From: Pontibacillus marinus BH030004 = DSM 16465
GTDB lineage: Bacteria; Bacillota; Bacilli; Bacillales; BH030062
Reading direction: 5' to 3'
DNA length: 39,973 nucleotides
Assembly (NCBI RefSeq): GCF_000425225.1
Contig: NZ_AULJ01000049.1
Span: forward strand, 1-39,973
In this document: piece by piece, positions 8,812 to 18,750 of the stretch
How the letters are laid out: the number at the start of each line of letters is the position of its first letter
Numbering within the stretch: position 1 is the stretch's first letter
Made by a program: the position numbers and the translations under genes
Notes under the pieces: model-generated
Databases searched by the model: none
What the model was told of the DNA's origin: nothing
What the model saw: only the letters and a program-made list of their open reading frames with translations

Positions 8812-8861
8812 TTCGACAAAATTCGACTTTTATAGGGGTTCCCTTACATTTTTGTCGACAA
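8812..8861. promoter_or_regulatory. Second cluster of Spo0A-box-like sites
   Basis: Minus-strand TGTCGAA (8818-8812) and AGTCGAA (8828-8822) repeat the 10-bp spacing of the abrB boxes. A palindrome TTGTCGACAA follows at 8852-8861 and again at 9066-9075. A TATAAA on the minus strand lies just upstream of the pair. Whether these serve abrB, metS or neither is unknown. Confidence 0.5.
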
Positions 8862-8959
8862 ACTTCATTTTAGTATAAGAATAGAAAGGTGCTTAGTATC
8901 TTTTAGTGCTTCGTTTTAAGATGTTGTGAGGTGACATGGTGAATTTGTTGCCCCTTTTC

Positions 8960-8989
8960 TTGACACTATAAAACAGGTTTTTGTATAGT
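8960..8989 (+). promoter_or_regulatory. Candidate sigma-A promoter of metS
   Basis: TTGACA (8960-8965), 18-nt spacer, TATAGT (8984-8989). It predicts a ~170-nt leader. No T-box conserved motif is visible in that leader. The rest of the ~590-bp abrB-metS gap is AT-rich, with no supported gene. Confidence 0.65.
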
Positions 8990-9155
8990 TTTTTGTTAGA
9001 GATGGAAATAATGCTTATAAATCGATAAAATAGAACTATGCTACTTTTTGAATTTGTTTGATTTTTTGTCGACAATTTTTCTCTCAAAAAGATATAGACA
9101 GAATGGTCGAATGCTCGAGACGACATTTGGCTTTTTCTTTTGATACATACTATAA

Positions 9156-11129
<1,974 letters not shown>

Positions 11130-11134
11130 TTAAC

Positions 11135-11168
11135 GAAGGAGGAGCTTCTTAGAGGAGCTTCTCTTTTT
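11135..11168 (+). terminator. Weak possible terminator after metS
   Basis: Two copies of AGGAGCTTCT followed by a run of T, just after metS. They are direct rather than clean inverted copies, and the best stem has two mismatches, so this is a tentative call. Confidence 0.35.
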
Positions 11169-11194
11169 TGTATTTAGTGTTTATTAAGTTATAC

Positions 11195-11757
11195 GAAATG
11201 GCAGTATTCTTGAATAAGCTGGAGCGGAGAGGTTCCGTTGCTTTTGCGGAGTGCGGTGGGCTGTGGAACGGGTTGCTTTCCCCGGAAGACCGATCGAGCT
11301 TCCTCGTCACTTCGTTCCTGCGGGATCTCGCTCGCCCTTTCTACCGGAGGAGTCAACCCGTTCCACAGCCCACCTAAGCCGAATGATGACTAACGGAACC
11401 GCAGCGATCGTAAGGTATTCTGTTTAGAATGTGTGGTTAAATTTCCCATGGTTCAAAGTGATCTAAGGCCTTATATGTAGAGCTAAAATACAGTTTCCTA
11501 AAGCAAGAGATAAAACAATCTCAGACATGGGTCCGTTAAATTCCATAAAAGCAAAGGGGTGAGGGAAATGGCAAACTCCAGTGGTAGCAAAGGGCTGACG
11601 AGATCCCGCAGAGAGCTTGCGAACGAGGAAGCTCGGCTGGTCTTCCACAGGAGGCTTGCCGTTTCACTGAACCCCTTACTCTTTTTCCAGCAACGGACTC
11701 CTCTCAACTTATCTCGATTCCAAGTCTTCAACAAACGGGGGCTATTAAGGAATAAGA
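11195..11757. repeat. Composite palindromic repeat element, copy 1
   Basis: This ~560-bp gene-free stretch holds two long palindromes. The first (11231-11400) has outer arms GGTTCCGTT / AACGGAACC and a perfect 21-bp inner repeat (11255-11275 with 11354-11374). The second (11531-11698) has outer arms GTCCGTT / AACGGAC and inner arms around 11577-11594 and 11645-11664. Both contain a core like GAGATCCCGCAG...CGAGGAAGCTCG. Related tails face outward: TTCTTGAATAAGC on the left, CCAAGTCTTCAACAA on the right. The plan matches 28261-28815. Small open frames over it are accidental. Possible non-autonomous mobile element. Confidence 0.8.
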
Positions 11758-11800
11758 AGGGTCTTGTTATCGACAGCTCCCCACTCTTTAACCCATATTT

Positions 11801-11830
11801 TTGGGATAGCCTATGGTTAAGTGTTACAAT
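11801..11830 (+). promoter_or_regulatory. Candidate sigma-A promoter of tatD
   Basis: TTGGGA (11801-11806), 18-nt spacer, TACAAT (11825-11830), about 38 nt before the tatD start and just beyond the repeat element. Confidence 0.55.
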
Positions 11831-11867
11831 ATAGCGAGAAGATATCGCAAAGGAGATCGTACTAATT

Positions 11868-12638
11868 ATGCTTTTTGATACGCATGTTCACTTAAATGCA
11901 AGACAATTCGATGAAGATCGTGAAGAAGTCATCAAACGCGCAAAGGAAGCGGGAGTCGATTACATGGTTGTCGTCGGTTTTGATCGTGAGACGATACCAT
12001 TAGCTATTGAAATTGCAGAGTCACATGACAATATCTACGCTGCAGTTGGGTGGCACCCAGTAGATGCGATTGATATGGAAGAATCCGATTTAGAGTGGAT
12101 TGAAGAATTAAGTTCCCATCCCAAAGTTGTAGCAATAGGTGAAATGGGGCTGGATTACCATTGGGACAAATCTCCTGAGGATGTGCAAAAAGAGGTTTTT
12201 CGTAAGCAGATCCGCTTAGCGAAAAAAGTTCAGATGCCGATCATTATTCACAATCGTGAAGCCACACAAGATATCGTCGATGTACTAAAAGAAGAAAATG
12301 CAGAAGAGGTAGGCGGTATTATGCATTGCTACAGTGGTTCTGTTGAAATCGCTGAGGAATGTGTGAAGATGAACTTCTATATCTCACTTGGTGGCCCAGT
12401 TACGTTCAAAAATGCTAAAAAGCCAAAAGAAGTAGCAGAAGCCATTTCGTTAGAGCATATGCTTGTAGAAACGGATTGTCCGTTTCTTGCACCTCATCCT
12501 AATCGAGGAACACGTAATGAACCCGCTTATGTAAAATTAGTAGCTGAAAAAGTAGCTGAAATTAAAGGACTTTCTCTTGAGGAAGTTGGACAAAAGACAA
12601 CAGAGAATGCGTTTAAATTGTTTAAGCTTGACCAGTAA
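11868..12638 (+). CDS. tatD: TatD family metal-dependent nuclease (YabD)
   Basis: A 256-residue amidohydrolase-fold TatD protein; family members are 3'-5' DNA exonucleases acting in repair and DNA turnover. The metal ligands are visible as DTHVHLN (His6, His8), GEMGLDYHW, IHNREA, HCYSGS and ETDCPFLAPHP. The length is standard. AAAGGAGA precedes the ATG. The gene lies between metS and yabE as in B. subtilis, but here a repeat element separates it from metS and a promoter of its own is visible, so it is probably not cotranscribed with metS. Confidence 0.95.
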   Translation: MLFDTHVHLNARQFDEDREEVIKRAKEAGVDYMVVVGFDRETIPLAIEIAESHDNIYAAVGWHPVDAIDMEESDLEWIEELSSHPKVVAIGEMGLDYHWDKSPEDVQKEVFRKQIRLAKKVQMPIIIHNREATQDIVDVLKEENAEEVGGIMHCYSGSVEIAEECVKMNFYISLGGPVTFKNAKKPKEVAEAISLEHMLVETDCPFLAPHPNRGTRNEPAYVKLVAEKVAEIKGLSLEEVGQKTTENAFKLFKLDQ

Positions 12639-12699
12639 ATAAACGATGTAATAGAATGCGGAAAAATGATGCAATATCTTGTCGGTTGTGGTCACAAAT

Positions 12700-12767
12700 G
12701 TGGTCACATCTAGCGTAAGCACCCAGCGCGAAGTATGTGCTTCCCTAATCGGGTGCTTACGCTTTTA
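12700..12767 (+). repeat. Family C hairpin repeat, copy 2
   Basis: The order CACATCTAGC...GCACCCAGC...GGGTGCTTACGCTTTT parallels the copy at 20213-20300, although the inner stem is eroded. It follows tatD. Just upstream a 12-bp unit TGTGGTCACAAA is repeated at 12687 and 12699, the second copy running into the element. Confidence 0.65.
12712..12767 (+). terminator. Terminator-like hairpin after tatD
   Basis: A perfect 13-bp stem, AGCGTAAGCACCC (12712-12724) with GGGTGCTTACGCT (12751-12763), a 26-nt loop and TTTTATC. It is the stem of the repeat described at 12700. Confidence 0.7.
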
Positions 12768-12877
12768 TCGGATTTTGTCATTATTTTTCCGTATTATATT
12801 TCTTTAGATATGGTTATATTGGTAAAAGGAGTCAAGTCTATCAATTGGACGTTTTTTCCAATGGTAACGTTTACTTG

Positions 12878-12907
12878 TTGACAGGCTGATTACGCAGTGG
12901 TTATAAT
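12878..12907 (+). promoter_or_regulatory. Strong sigma-A promoter of yabE
   Basis: TTGACA (12878-12883), 18-nt spacer, TATAAT (12902-12907): both hexamers are perfect. The start point is predicted near 12914. Confidence 0.85.
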
Positions 12908-12916
12908 ACACTGCGT
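12892..12916. promoter_or_regulatory. Candidate operator over the yabE -10 box
   Basis: ACGCAGTG (12892-12899) and CACTGCGT (12909-12916) form a perfect 8-bp inverted repeat whose 9-nt centre is the -10 element. The centre-to-centre spacing of 17 bp suits a dimeric repressor. The regulator is not known. Confidence 0.6.
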
Positions 12917-12936
12917 ATGAAAAAGGAGGCAGAAGC

Positions 12937-14097
12937 ATGAAAAGATTAGTTGTGTTGATCGCTAGTGCTATTGTATTTTTTGCCTTACTTGGAAGCTTAA
13001 CGTACGAAGCTACTAAAGCTGAAGTAAAGGTTCAAACAGAGAAAGAGACAAAATCTGTTCGAACACATGCAGACACAGTTGGGGAACTGTTAGAAAGTCT
13101 TAAAATTAATGTTCAAACTCACGATAAATTATCACACCAACTCGAAGATCCAATAACTACAGGAATGAAAATAGACTATCAATCTGCTAAACCAGTAACG
13201 GTAACGATTGATGATCAAGAAAAGCAGTACTACACTACAGCAAAAACCGTTAAACAATTCATTGATGATAAAGAGATAAAAATCAGTGAACGTGACAAAG
13301 TGTCACACAAAGATAAGGCAAGTATCGAAGCAGGAATGAACATTGAAGTTCAAAAGGCCTTCCAAGTGGCGCTAAATGACGGTGGGGAAGAAAAGAAAGT
13401 ATGGACAACAGCCAATACGGTTGAAGAATTCTTGAAACAACAAGAAATAAGCCTTGGAGAGCTTGATAAACTTAAGCGAGACAAAAAGGCTAAGCTTTCT
13501 AAGGAACAAGCTTCTGTCACCATTACACGCATCGAGAAAGTAACCGATGTCGTGGAAGAACAAGTAGACTATGCTGTTGTAACGCGTAAAGACAGCTCCA
13601 TGCCAAAGGGCAACAAAAAGGTTGTTCAAAACGGTGAAGAAGGAAAAGTTGTTAAACATTACGAAGTTACACTTAAGAACGGTGAAGAAGTCGACCGTAA
13701 GCTTGTAAAAGAAGAAACTGCGAAAGAAAGTAAACAGAAAATTGTAGCGGTAGGTACGAAAGTCATTCAACAAAATGTATCCCGTAATAATAATGATAGT
13801 GTTCAAAAGACGCTTTATATGGAAGCTACAGCTTATACAGCTTTTTGTGATGGTTGTAGTGGGATTACACGTACAGGTATAAATCTTCGTGCTAATCCAA
13901 ATCGTAAGGTAATCGCCGTTGATCCGAGCGTAATTCCATTAGGATCTCGCGTCTGGGTTGAAGGCTATGGTTATGCAATTGCTGGAGATACAGGGTCAGC
14001 GATCCAAGGAAATCGTATTGACTTATTCGTTCCTTCCAGAGCTGATGCATTAAGCTTCGGTCGCAGAAAAGTTCAAGTTAAAGTATTAGGTGATTAA
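12937..14097 (+). CDS. yabE: YabE, secreted G5/3D-domain cell-wall protein
   Basis: A 386-residue exported protein related to resuscitation-promoting factor/Sps proteins. It opens with a signal or anchor segment (about 4-23, RLVVLIASAIVFFALLGSL). Next come three DUF348 repeats (about 40-190, each with HADTVGELL or TAxTVxxF-like starts), a G5 domain (about 200-270) and a C-terminal 3D domain (about 285-386). The 3D domain has ATAYTAFCDGCSG and the aspartates of VDPSVIPLG, AGDTG and NRIDLF. 3D domains are lytic-transglycosylase-like (MltA fold), so peptidoglycan cleavage is likely but inferred. GGAGG lies 6-7 nt before the ATG. The promoter carries an apparent operator. Confidence 0.92.
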   Translation: MKRLVVLIASAIVFFALLGSLTYEATKAEVKVQTEKETKSVRTHADTVGELLESLKINVQTHDKLSHQLEDPITTGMKIDYQSAKPVTVTIDDQEKQYYTTAKTVKQFIDDKEIKISERDKVSHKDKASIEAGMNIEVQKAFQVALNDGGEEKKVWTTANTVEEFLKQQEISLGELDKLKRDKKAKLSKEQASVTITRIEKVTDVVEEQVDYAVVTRKDSSMPKGNKKVVQNGEEGKVVKHYEVTLKNGEEVDRKLVKEETAKESKQKIVAVGTKVIQQNVSRNNNDSVQKTLYMEATAYTAFCDGCSGITRTGINLRANPNRKVIAVDPSVIPLGSRVWVEGYGYAIAGDTGSAIQGNRIDLFVPSRADALSFGRRKVQVKVLGD

Positions 14098-14126
14098 GCA
14101 GGGGGATAATCCTCTGCTTTTTCTTT
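14097..14126 (+). terminator. Intrinsic terminator after yabE
   Basis: AGCAGGGGG / TCCTCTGCT forms a 9-bp stem (two G-T pairs) with a 4-nt ATAA loop, then TTTTTCTTTT. It begins at the last base of the yabE stop codon. Confidence 0.9.
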
Positions 14127-14254
14127 TGTATTTTGTGATCTATTTCCACTTGTACAGGCAGTCTTAAACCTTAGATTTGATTGCAAAGATCGTTTTATTT
14201 TATGTCACGAACGTGGTATAACTAATCATAGATAACAGTTTTGGAGGACATAAT

Positions 14255-15692
<1,438 letters not shown>

Positions 15693-15694
15693 GC

Positions 15695-15721
15695 ACAAAC
15701 TATAACTTCTCACATAGGCTA
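15695..15721 (+). promoter_or_regulatory. Sigma-K promoter of yabG
   Basis: AC (15695-15696) in GCAC, a 16-nt spacer and CATAGGCTA (15713-15721) match the sigma-K consensus (mAC, 16, CATAnnnTA) perfectly. B. subtilis yabG is a sigma-K gene. Confidence 0.8.
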
Positions 15722-15758
15722 TGAAAGAAGTGGTAACTGTGTGAGGAGGCAGGCTTTC

Positions 15759-16667
15759 ATGGTAAACAAAGGTGATATCGTAACACGTTCCTCCTATAAT
15801 CATGACCTTTTATTTCGGGTTCAAGATATTCAGGGGTCACGTGTGATTTTATATGGTGAAGATATTCGATTAGAGGCCGATGCTCCAATTGAAGACTTAA
15901 AGGTTGTTCAAAAAGAGGAATTAAAGAGAAGAAAGCAAAAGGCCAAGGAGCAGGAGGAGTATTCTTATCGACTTTTCCGGCAGGATTATCAACTAATGCG
16001 TCAAAAACGTGATTACGAGGCTTCCTCTGGCTATCAGCATGAAGCTCCCTATTTTCAACTGCCATCACGTGTCTTACATTTAGATGGAGATCGATTGTAT
16101 TTAAAGAAATGTATTGATTTATATGAGCAGCTTGGACTACAGGTTCATGGAGTTCACATGAATGAAAAAGAAATGCCTCATCAAATTGGTGAGCTAATCG
16201 ATAAAGTAAGCCCTGATATTATTGTGATCACGGGACATGATTCCTTTTCAAAGAATAAAGGGGATAAAGGTGACTTACGTGCTTATAGACATTCCAAGTT
16301 TTTTGCCGAAACGGTGAGAGAGGCGAGACGCAAGGTGCCACACCTTGATCAAATGGTCATTTTTGCAGGCGCTTGCCAATCCCATTTTGAATCTCTAATA
16401 CGTGCAGGTGCTAATTTCGCTAGTTCGCCATCTCGAATTAACATTCACGCATTAGATCCTGTTTATATTGTTGCTAAAATCGGATACACATCCTTTATGG
16501 AAAAAGTCAACGTATGGGATGTTATTCGGAATACTTTAACAGGTGAAAAAGGGCTTGGTGGTGTGGAAACTCGAGGTTTAATGAGAACAGGAATGCCTTA
16601 TCAGTCAGAAGAATATCACGAACAACCTCACCAGGATACTGAAGAAACTCGTCCCAAATTATTGTAG
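15759..16667 (+). CDS. yabG: Sporulation-specific protease YabG
   Basis: A mother-cell protease (peptidase family U57, 302 aa) that processes spore coat and morphogenetic proteins such as SpoIVA and SafA in B. subtilis. The N-terminal ~60 residues form a small beta domain (GDIVTRSSYNHDLLFRVQDI). The central part has IVITGHDSFS and the conserved FAGACQSHFESLIRAGANFASSPSRI, in which Cys206 is the likely nucleophile (inferred from work on the Clostridioides homologue). The ATG at 15759 follows GAGGAGG by 10 nt; an upstream GTG at 15741 overlaps that site. It has its own sigma-K promoter, and its terminator begins inside the coding region. Confidence 0.94.
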   Translation: MVNKGDIVTRSSYNHDLLFRVQDIQGSRVILYGEDIRLEADAPIEDLKVVQKEELKRRKQKAKEQEEYSYRLFRQDYQLMRQKRDYEASSGYQHEAPYFQLPSRVLHLDGDRLYLKKCIDLYEQLGLQVHGVHMNEKEMPHQIGELIDKVSPDIIVITGHDSFSKNKGDKGDLRAYRHSKFFAETVREARRKVPHLDQMVIFAGACQSHFESLIRAGANFASSPSRINIHALDPVYIVAKIGYTSFMEKVNVWDVIRNTLTGEKGLGGVETRGLMRTGMPYQSEEYHEQPHQDTEETRPKLL

Positions 16668-16684
16668 AAGGGGGCGAGTTTTTT
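16645..16684 (+). terminator. Intrinsic terminator overlapping the end of yabG
   Basis: AAACTCGTCCC (16645-16655) pairs with GGGGCGAGTTT (one G-T pair), then a T-run. The left arm lies in the last codons of yabG and the stop codon is in the loop. Confidence 0.85.
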
Positions 16685-16823
16685 ATATATAAGCAAATAA
16701 AATTTATGAGTTCATATTATAGTGTCTCTCGCAACTACATCACAATTTCCCTCAAATAGTTTTACATAAATTTTCATTTTTTAGAGAGAATACAAATAAG
16801 ACGAAAAAATTATACGTATTTCA

Positions 16824-16852
16824 TTGCAATACCTATCATATATTGCTATAAT
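16824..16852 (+). promoter_or_regulatory. Upstream sigma-A promoter of veg
   Basis: TTGCAA (16824-16829), 17-nt spacer, TATAAT (16847-16852), in AT-rich DNA. Confidence 0.65.
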
Positions 16853-16870
16853 ATAAAGATTTATTTGACT

Positions 16871-16899
16871 TTGGAATATAGCTTGTGTTAAAGTATAAG
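16871..16899 (+). promoter_or_regulatory. Proximal sigma-A promoter of veg
   Basis: TTGGAA (16871-16876), 17-nt spacer, TATAAG (16894-16899). A TTGACT six bases upstream could also act as -35 for TTAAAG (16888). The B. subtilis veg promoter is one of its strongest; the start point here would nearly abut the ribosome binding site. Confidence 0.5.
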
Positions 16900-16916
16900 T
16901 AGTGAGGTGGAGTGTA

Positions 16917-17183
16917 GTGGCAAAAACGTTATCAGAAATTAAGCAGTCTTTAGATGGGCAAATCGGTAAGCGGTTAACATTAAAAGCAAATGGTGGTCGC
17001 CGAAAGACCATTGAGCGTAGCGGTGTTCTAGCTGAAACGTATCCATCTGTTTTTATTGTTGAACTTGATCAGGAGCAAAATGCATTTGAGCGAGTTTCAT
17101 ACAGCTATGCAGATGTCTTAACTGAAACTGTAGAGCTTAGTTTTAGTGAAGGATTAAGCAATTTGGCGTTAGGGGAGCAGTAA
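16917..17183 (+). CDS. veg: Veg protein
   Basis: An 88-residue protein nearly identical to B. subtilis Veg over [13 protein letters not shown] and [14 protein letters not shown]. In B. subtilis Veg stimulates biofilm matrix gene expression by opposing SinR; its biochemical activity is not settled. The protein is small and soluble and is predicted to form a beta-barrel like the Biofilm formation stimulator Veg family. The GTG start at 16917 follows GAGGTGG by 6 nt; the five codons upstream lie in the ribosome binding site. Tandem promoters precede it and a terminator overlaps its stop, so it is monocistronic. Confidence 0.95.
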   Translation: MAKTLSEIKQSLDGQIGKRLTLKANGGRRKTIERSGVLAETYPSVFIVELDQEQNAFERVSYSYADVLTETVELSFSEGLSNLALGEQ

Positions 17184-17204
17184 ACTGAGGTTTACTGCTT
17201 TTTA
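17177..17204 (+). terminator. Intrinsic terminator overlapping the veg stop codon
   Basis: GCAGTAAAC / GTTTACTGC, a 9-bp perfect stem with a TGAG loop and a T-run. The left arm includes the TAA stop (17181-17183). Confidence 0.92.
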
Positions 17205-17313
17205 CTTACATGTTAAGAAAGTGAAAAATTTTAACTTAGAAGCAATTCAACGTAGTGAAAATTTTGAAAGAATGAAGTATAAATACAACTAAGCCTTTCT
17301 GTCTACACCTTAA

Positions 17314-17341
17314 AAGGCTTGCCAAACGGCAAGTTTTCTTT
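17314..17341 (+). repeat. CTTGCC/GGCAAG hairpin upstream of sspF
   Basis: CTTGCC-AAAC-GGCAAG (17318-17333), followed by TTTTCTTT. A near copy with the same flanks lies at 17709-17737 on the other side of sspF. It can act as a terminator. Confidence 0.6.
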
Positions 17342-17396
17342 AGATACTGAACCCTTTATAATTCAATGTTTTTGCTAAAATTCCATTATTAAGATC

Positions 17397-17426
17397 GATT
17401 TTATTAAAAGAAGTTAACACATACTA
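17397..17426 (+). promoter_or_regulatory. Candidate sigma-G promoter of sspF
   Basis: CATACTA (17420-17426) is a full match to the sigma-G -10 (CATnHTA). The -35, GATTT at 17397-17401 with an 18-nt spacer, is weak. B. subtilis sspF is a sigma-G gene. The remainder of the 283-nt veg-sspF gap is AT-rich with only the hairpin at 17314. Confidence 0.55.
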
Positions 17427-17466
17427 AGCGTGTCGTAAAATCTATATAGAAGGGAGCTGTTTTCCT

Positions 17467-17646
17467 TTGGGTAGACGTAGAGGAGTTATGTCTGATCATT
17501 TTAAAGAGGAAATCGCTAAGGAGTTAGGTTTTTACGACACGGTGCAAAAAGAAGGTTGGGGCGGTATAACAGCACGTGATGCAGGTAATATTACAAAGCG
17601 TGCCATTCAAATCGCTCAGGAGCAAATGACACGGGGCAGATCTTAA
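17467..17646 (+). CDS. sspF: Small acid-soluble spore protein, alpha/beta type (SspF)
   Basis: A 59-residue protein read from TTG 17467 as [20 protein letters not shown] through [13 protein letters not shown] and [20 protein letters not shown] to a TAA at 17644. It matches B. subtilis SspF in sequence, length (61 aa) and position between veg and ispE. Alpha/beta SASPs coat spore DNA and protect it from UV and heat; the GPR protease usually cuts within a motif like the EIAKELG segment here. AGGGAG (17451-17456) is 10 nt upstream. A sigma-G-type -10 precedes it. An internal ATG at 17488 would remove the conserved N-terminus. Confidence 0.93.
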   Translation: MGRRRGVMSDHFKEEIAKELGFYDTVQKEGWGGITARDAGNITKRAIQIAQEQMTRGRS

Positions 17647-17669
17647 AAAAAGGGTCTGTCCCTTTTTTT
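17645..17669 (+). terminator. Intrinsic terminator after sspF
   Basis: AAAAAAAGGG / CCCTTTTTTT, a 10-bp perfect stem with a 5-nt loop, starting in the stop codon. Confidence 0.9.
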
Positions 17670-17708
17670 ACACATAAAGATCCACGCCTCTGTTTGCATC
17701 TCAGTTTA

Positions 17709-17737
17709 AAATGCTTGCCGATTGGCAAGTTTCCCTT
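17709..17737 (+). repeat. CTTGCC/GGCAAG hairpin downstream of sspF
   Basis: CTTGCC-GATT-GGCAAG (17714-17729), then TTTCCCTT. Flanking bases resemble those of 17314-17341, suggesting duplication around sspF. Confidence 0.55.
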
Positions 17738-17782
17738 AAGATTATGATTTTTGAACAAACCATCCTTATAGATCAAAATATA

Positions 17783-17791
17783 TGGTACAAT
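17783..17791 (+). promoter_or_regulatory. Extended -10 promoter candidate for ispE
   Basis: TGGTACAAT: an extended TGn plus TACAAT (17786-17791), 34 nt before the ispE start. No good -35 is seen. Confidence 0.45.
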
Positions 17792-17825
17792 TTGTTGATA
17801 TAAGCTGAAAAGAGCAGGTGATGAG

Positions 17826-18695
17826 ATGCGATTATTAGAAAAGGCTCCGGCCAAAATTAATTTAGCTCTCGATGTATTATATAAGCGTCCGGATGAGTAC
17901 CATGAAGTTGAGATGGTCATGACGACGGTTGATTTATCTGATCGAATTGAATTAAGTCCTTTGCGTGAGGATGAAATTCGTATTGTATCTGAGAATCGAT
18001 TTGTTCCAAATGATCAGCGTAACCTTGCCTATCAAGCAGCTCAACTTGTGAAAAATACATATCAGATACGTGAAGGTGTCGAAATTTTTATTGAGAAACA
18101 AATTCCTGTGGCTGCTGGTTTAGCGGGGGGAAGTAGTGATGCTGCAGCTGTTTTGCGAGGTTTAAATCGTTTATGGGATTTAGAGCTAACGGCAGAACAA
18201 TTGGCTGAATTAGGAACACAAATTGGGTCAGATGTGGCTTTTTGTGTATATGGAGGTACTGCTTTGGCTACAGGTAGAGGAGAGCAGATTAGAGAGCTTC
18301 CTACACCTCCTCCTTGCTGGGTAGTTTTAGCTAAACCTTCTATTGGTGTATCAACACAAGCGATTTATCAAAATTTGAACCTAAATGATGTACAGCACCC
18401 TGATACACAAAAAATGATTCAAGCATTGGAAGACGGAGATTACAATGAGATGTGCGCCCGAATAGGTAATGTGCTTGAGCCGGTAACGAGTCAACTTCAT
18501 GCAGAAGTAGGACAAATCAAAAATCACATGAAAGAATTTGGTGCAGATGCTGTACTAATGAGTGGAAGCGGTCCAACGGTATTTGGTTTAGTGCAACAAG
18601 AATCACGAGCACATCGTATTTATAATGGGTTACGAGGATTTTGTGAAGAAGTATATGTAATTCGAATGCTTGGAAACCGACATGCACTTGATTAA
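17826..18695 (+). CDS. ispE: 4-diphosphocytidyl-2-C-methyl-D-erythritol kinase
   Basis: GHMP-superfamily kinase of the MEP pathway. It phosphorylates CDP-ME on the 2-hydroxyl during isopentenyl diphosphate synthesis. The 289-residue protein has the N-terminal [13 protein letters not shown], the ATP-binding glycine-rich loop [15 protein letters not shown] (94-108) and the C-terminal GHMP motif [11 protein letters not shown]. Length is normal. AGGTGATG lies upstream. The stop codon overlaps the first PurBox of the following purR promoter, so purR can be expressed separately. Confidence 0.97.
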   Translation: MRLLEKAPAKINLALDVLYKRPDEYHEVEMVMTTVDLSDRIELSPLREDEIRIVSENRFVPNDQRNLAYQAAQLVKNTYQIREGVEIFIEKQIPVAAGLAGGSSDAAAVLRGLNRLWDLELTAEQLAELGTQIGSDVAFCVYGGTALATGRGEQIRELPTPPPCWVVLAKPSIGVSTQAIYQNLNLNDVQHPDTQKMIQALEDGDYNEMCARIGNVLEPVTSQLHAEVGQIKNHMKEFGADAVLMSGSGPTVFGLVQQESRAHRIYNGLRGFCEEVYVIRMLGNRHALD

Positions 18696-18716
18696 ATCCG
18701 TATAAAACTGTTATAT
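18688..18716 (+). promoter_or_regulatory. Candidate sigma-A promoter of purR
   Basis: TTGATT (18688-18693), 17-nt spacer, TTATAT (18711-18716). The -35 lies in the end of ispE and the spacer contains a PurBox. Confidence 0.5.
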
Positions 18717-18738
18717 TTATTGCATATTATTCGGATTT
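18694..18738. promoter_or_regulatory. Inverted PurBox pair (PurR operator)
   Basis: AAATCCGTATAAA (18694-18706) and, on the minus strand, AAATCCGAATAAT (18738-18726) resemble the PurBox AWWWCCGAACWWT. The second matches 12 of 13 positions and the first has the AWWWCCG half. They face each other across 19 bp, near the 16-17 nt known for B. subtilis. This predicts PurR autoregulation, relieved by PRPP. Confidence 0.7.
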
Positions 18739-18750
18739 AGAGGTGTATGT

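Noticed and set aside
8893-9126. 77-codon minus-strand frame upstream of metS
   Set aside because: AT-rich intergenic DNA with no ribosome binding site or homology that I recognise; it would cover the metS promoter.
11168-11834. Several open frames of 60-90 codons in the metS-tatD gap, both strands
   Set aside because: They read through the palindromic repeat; composition and arms explain the lack of stops, and none has a ribosome binding site or recognisable domain.
12687-12708. Tandem TGTGGTCACA, 12-bp period, as an independent regulatory site
   Set aside because: The second copy is part of a family C repeat block (CACATC-AGC), so the similarity is more simply explained by the repeat; there is no gene start nearby to regulate.
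13372-13806. 144-codon frame antisense to yabE
   Set aside because: Shadow frame of a conserved gene. B. subtilis has an antisense RNA at yabE, but I see no promoter evidence for one here.
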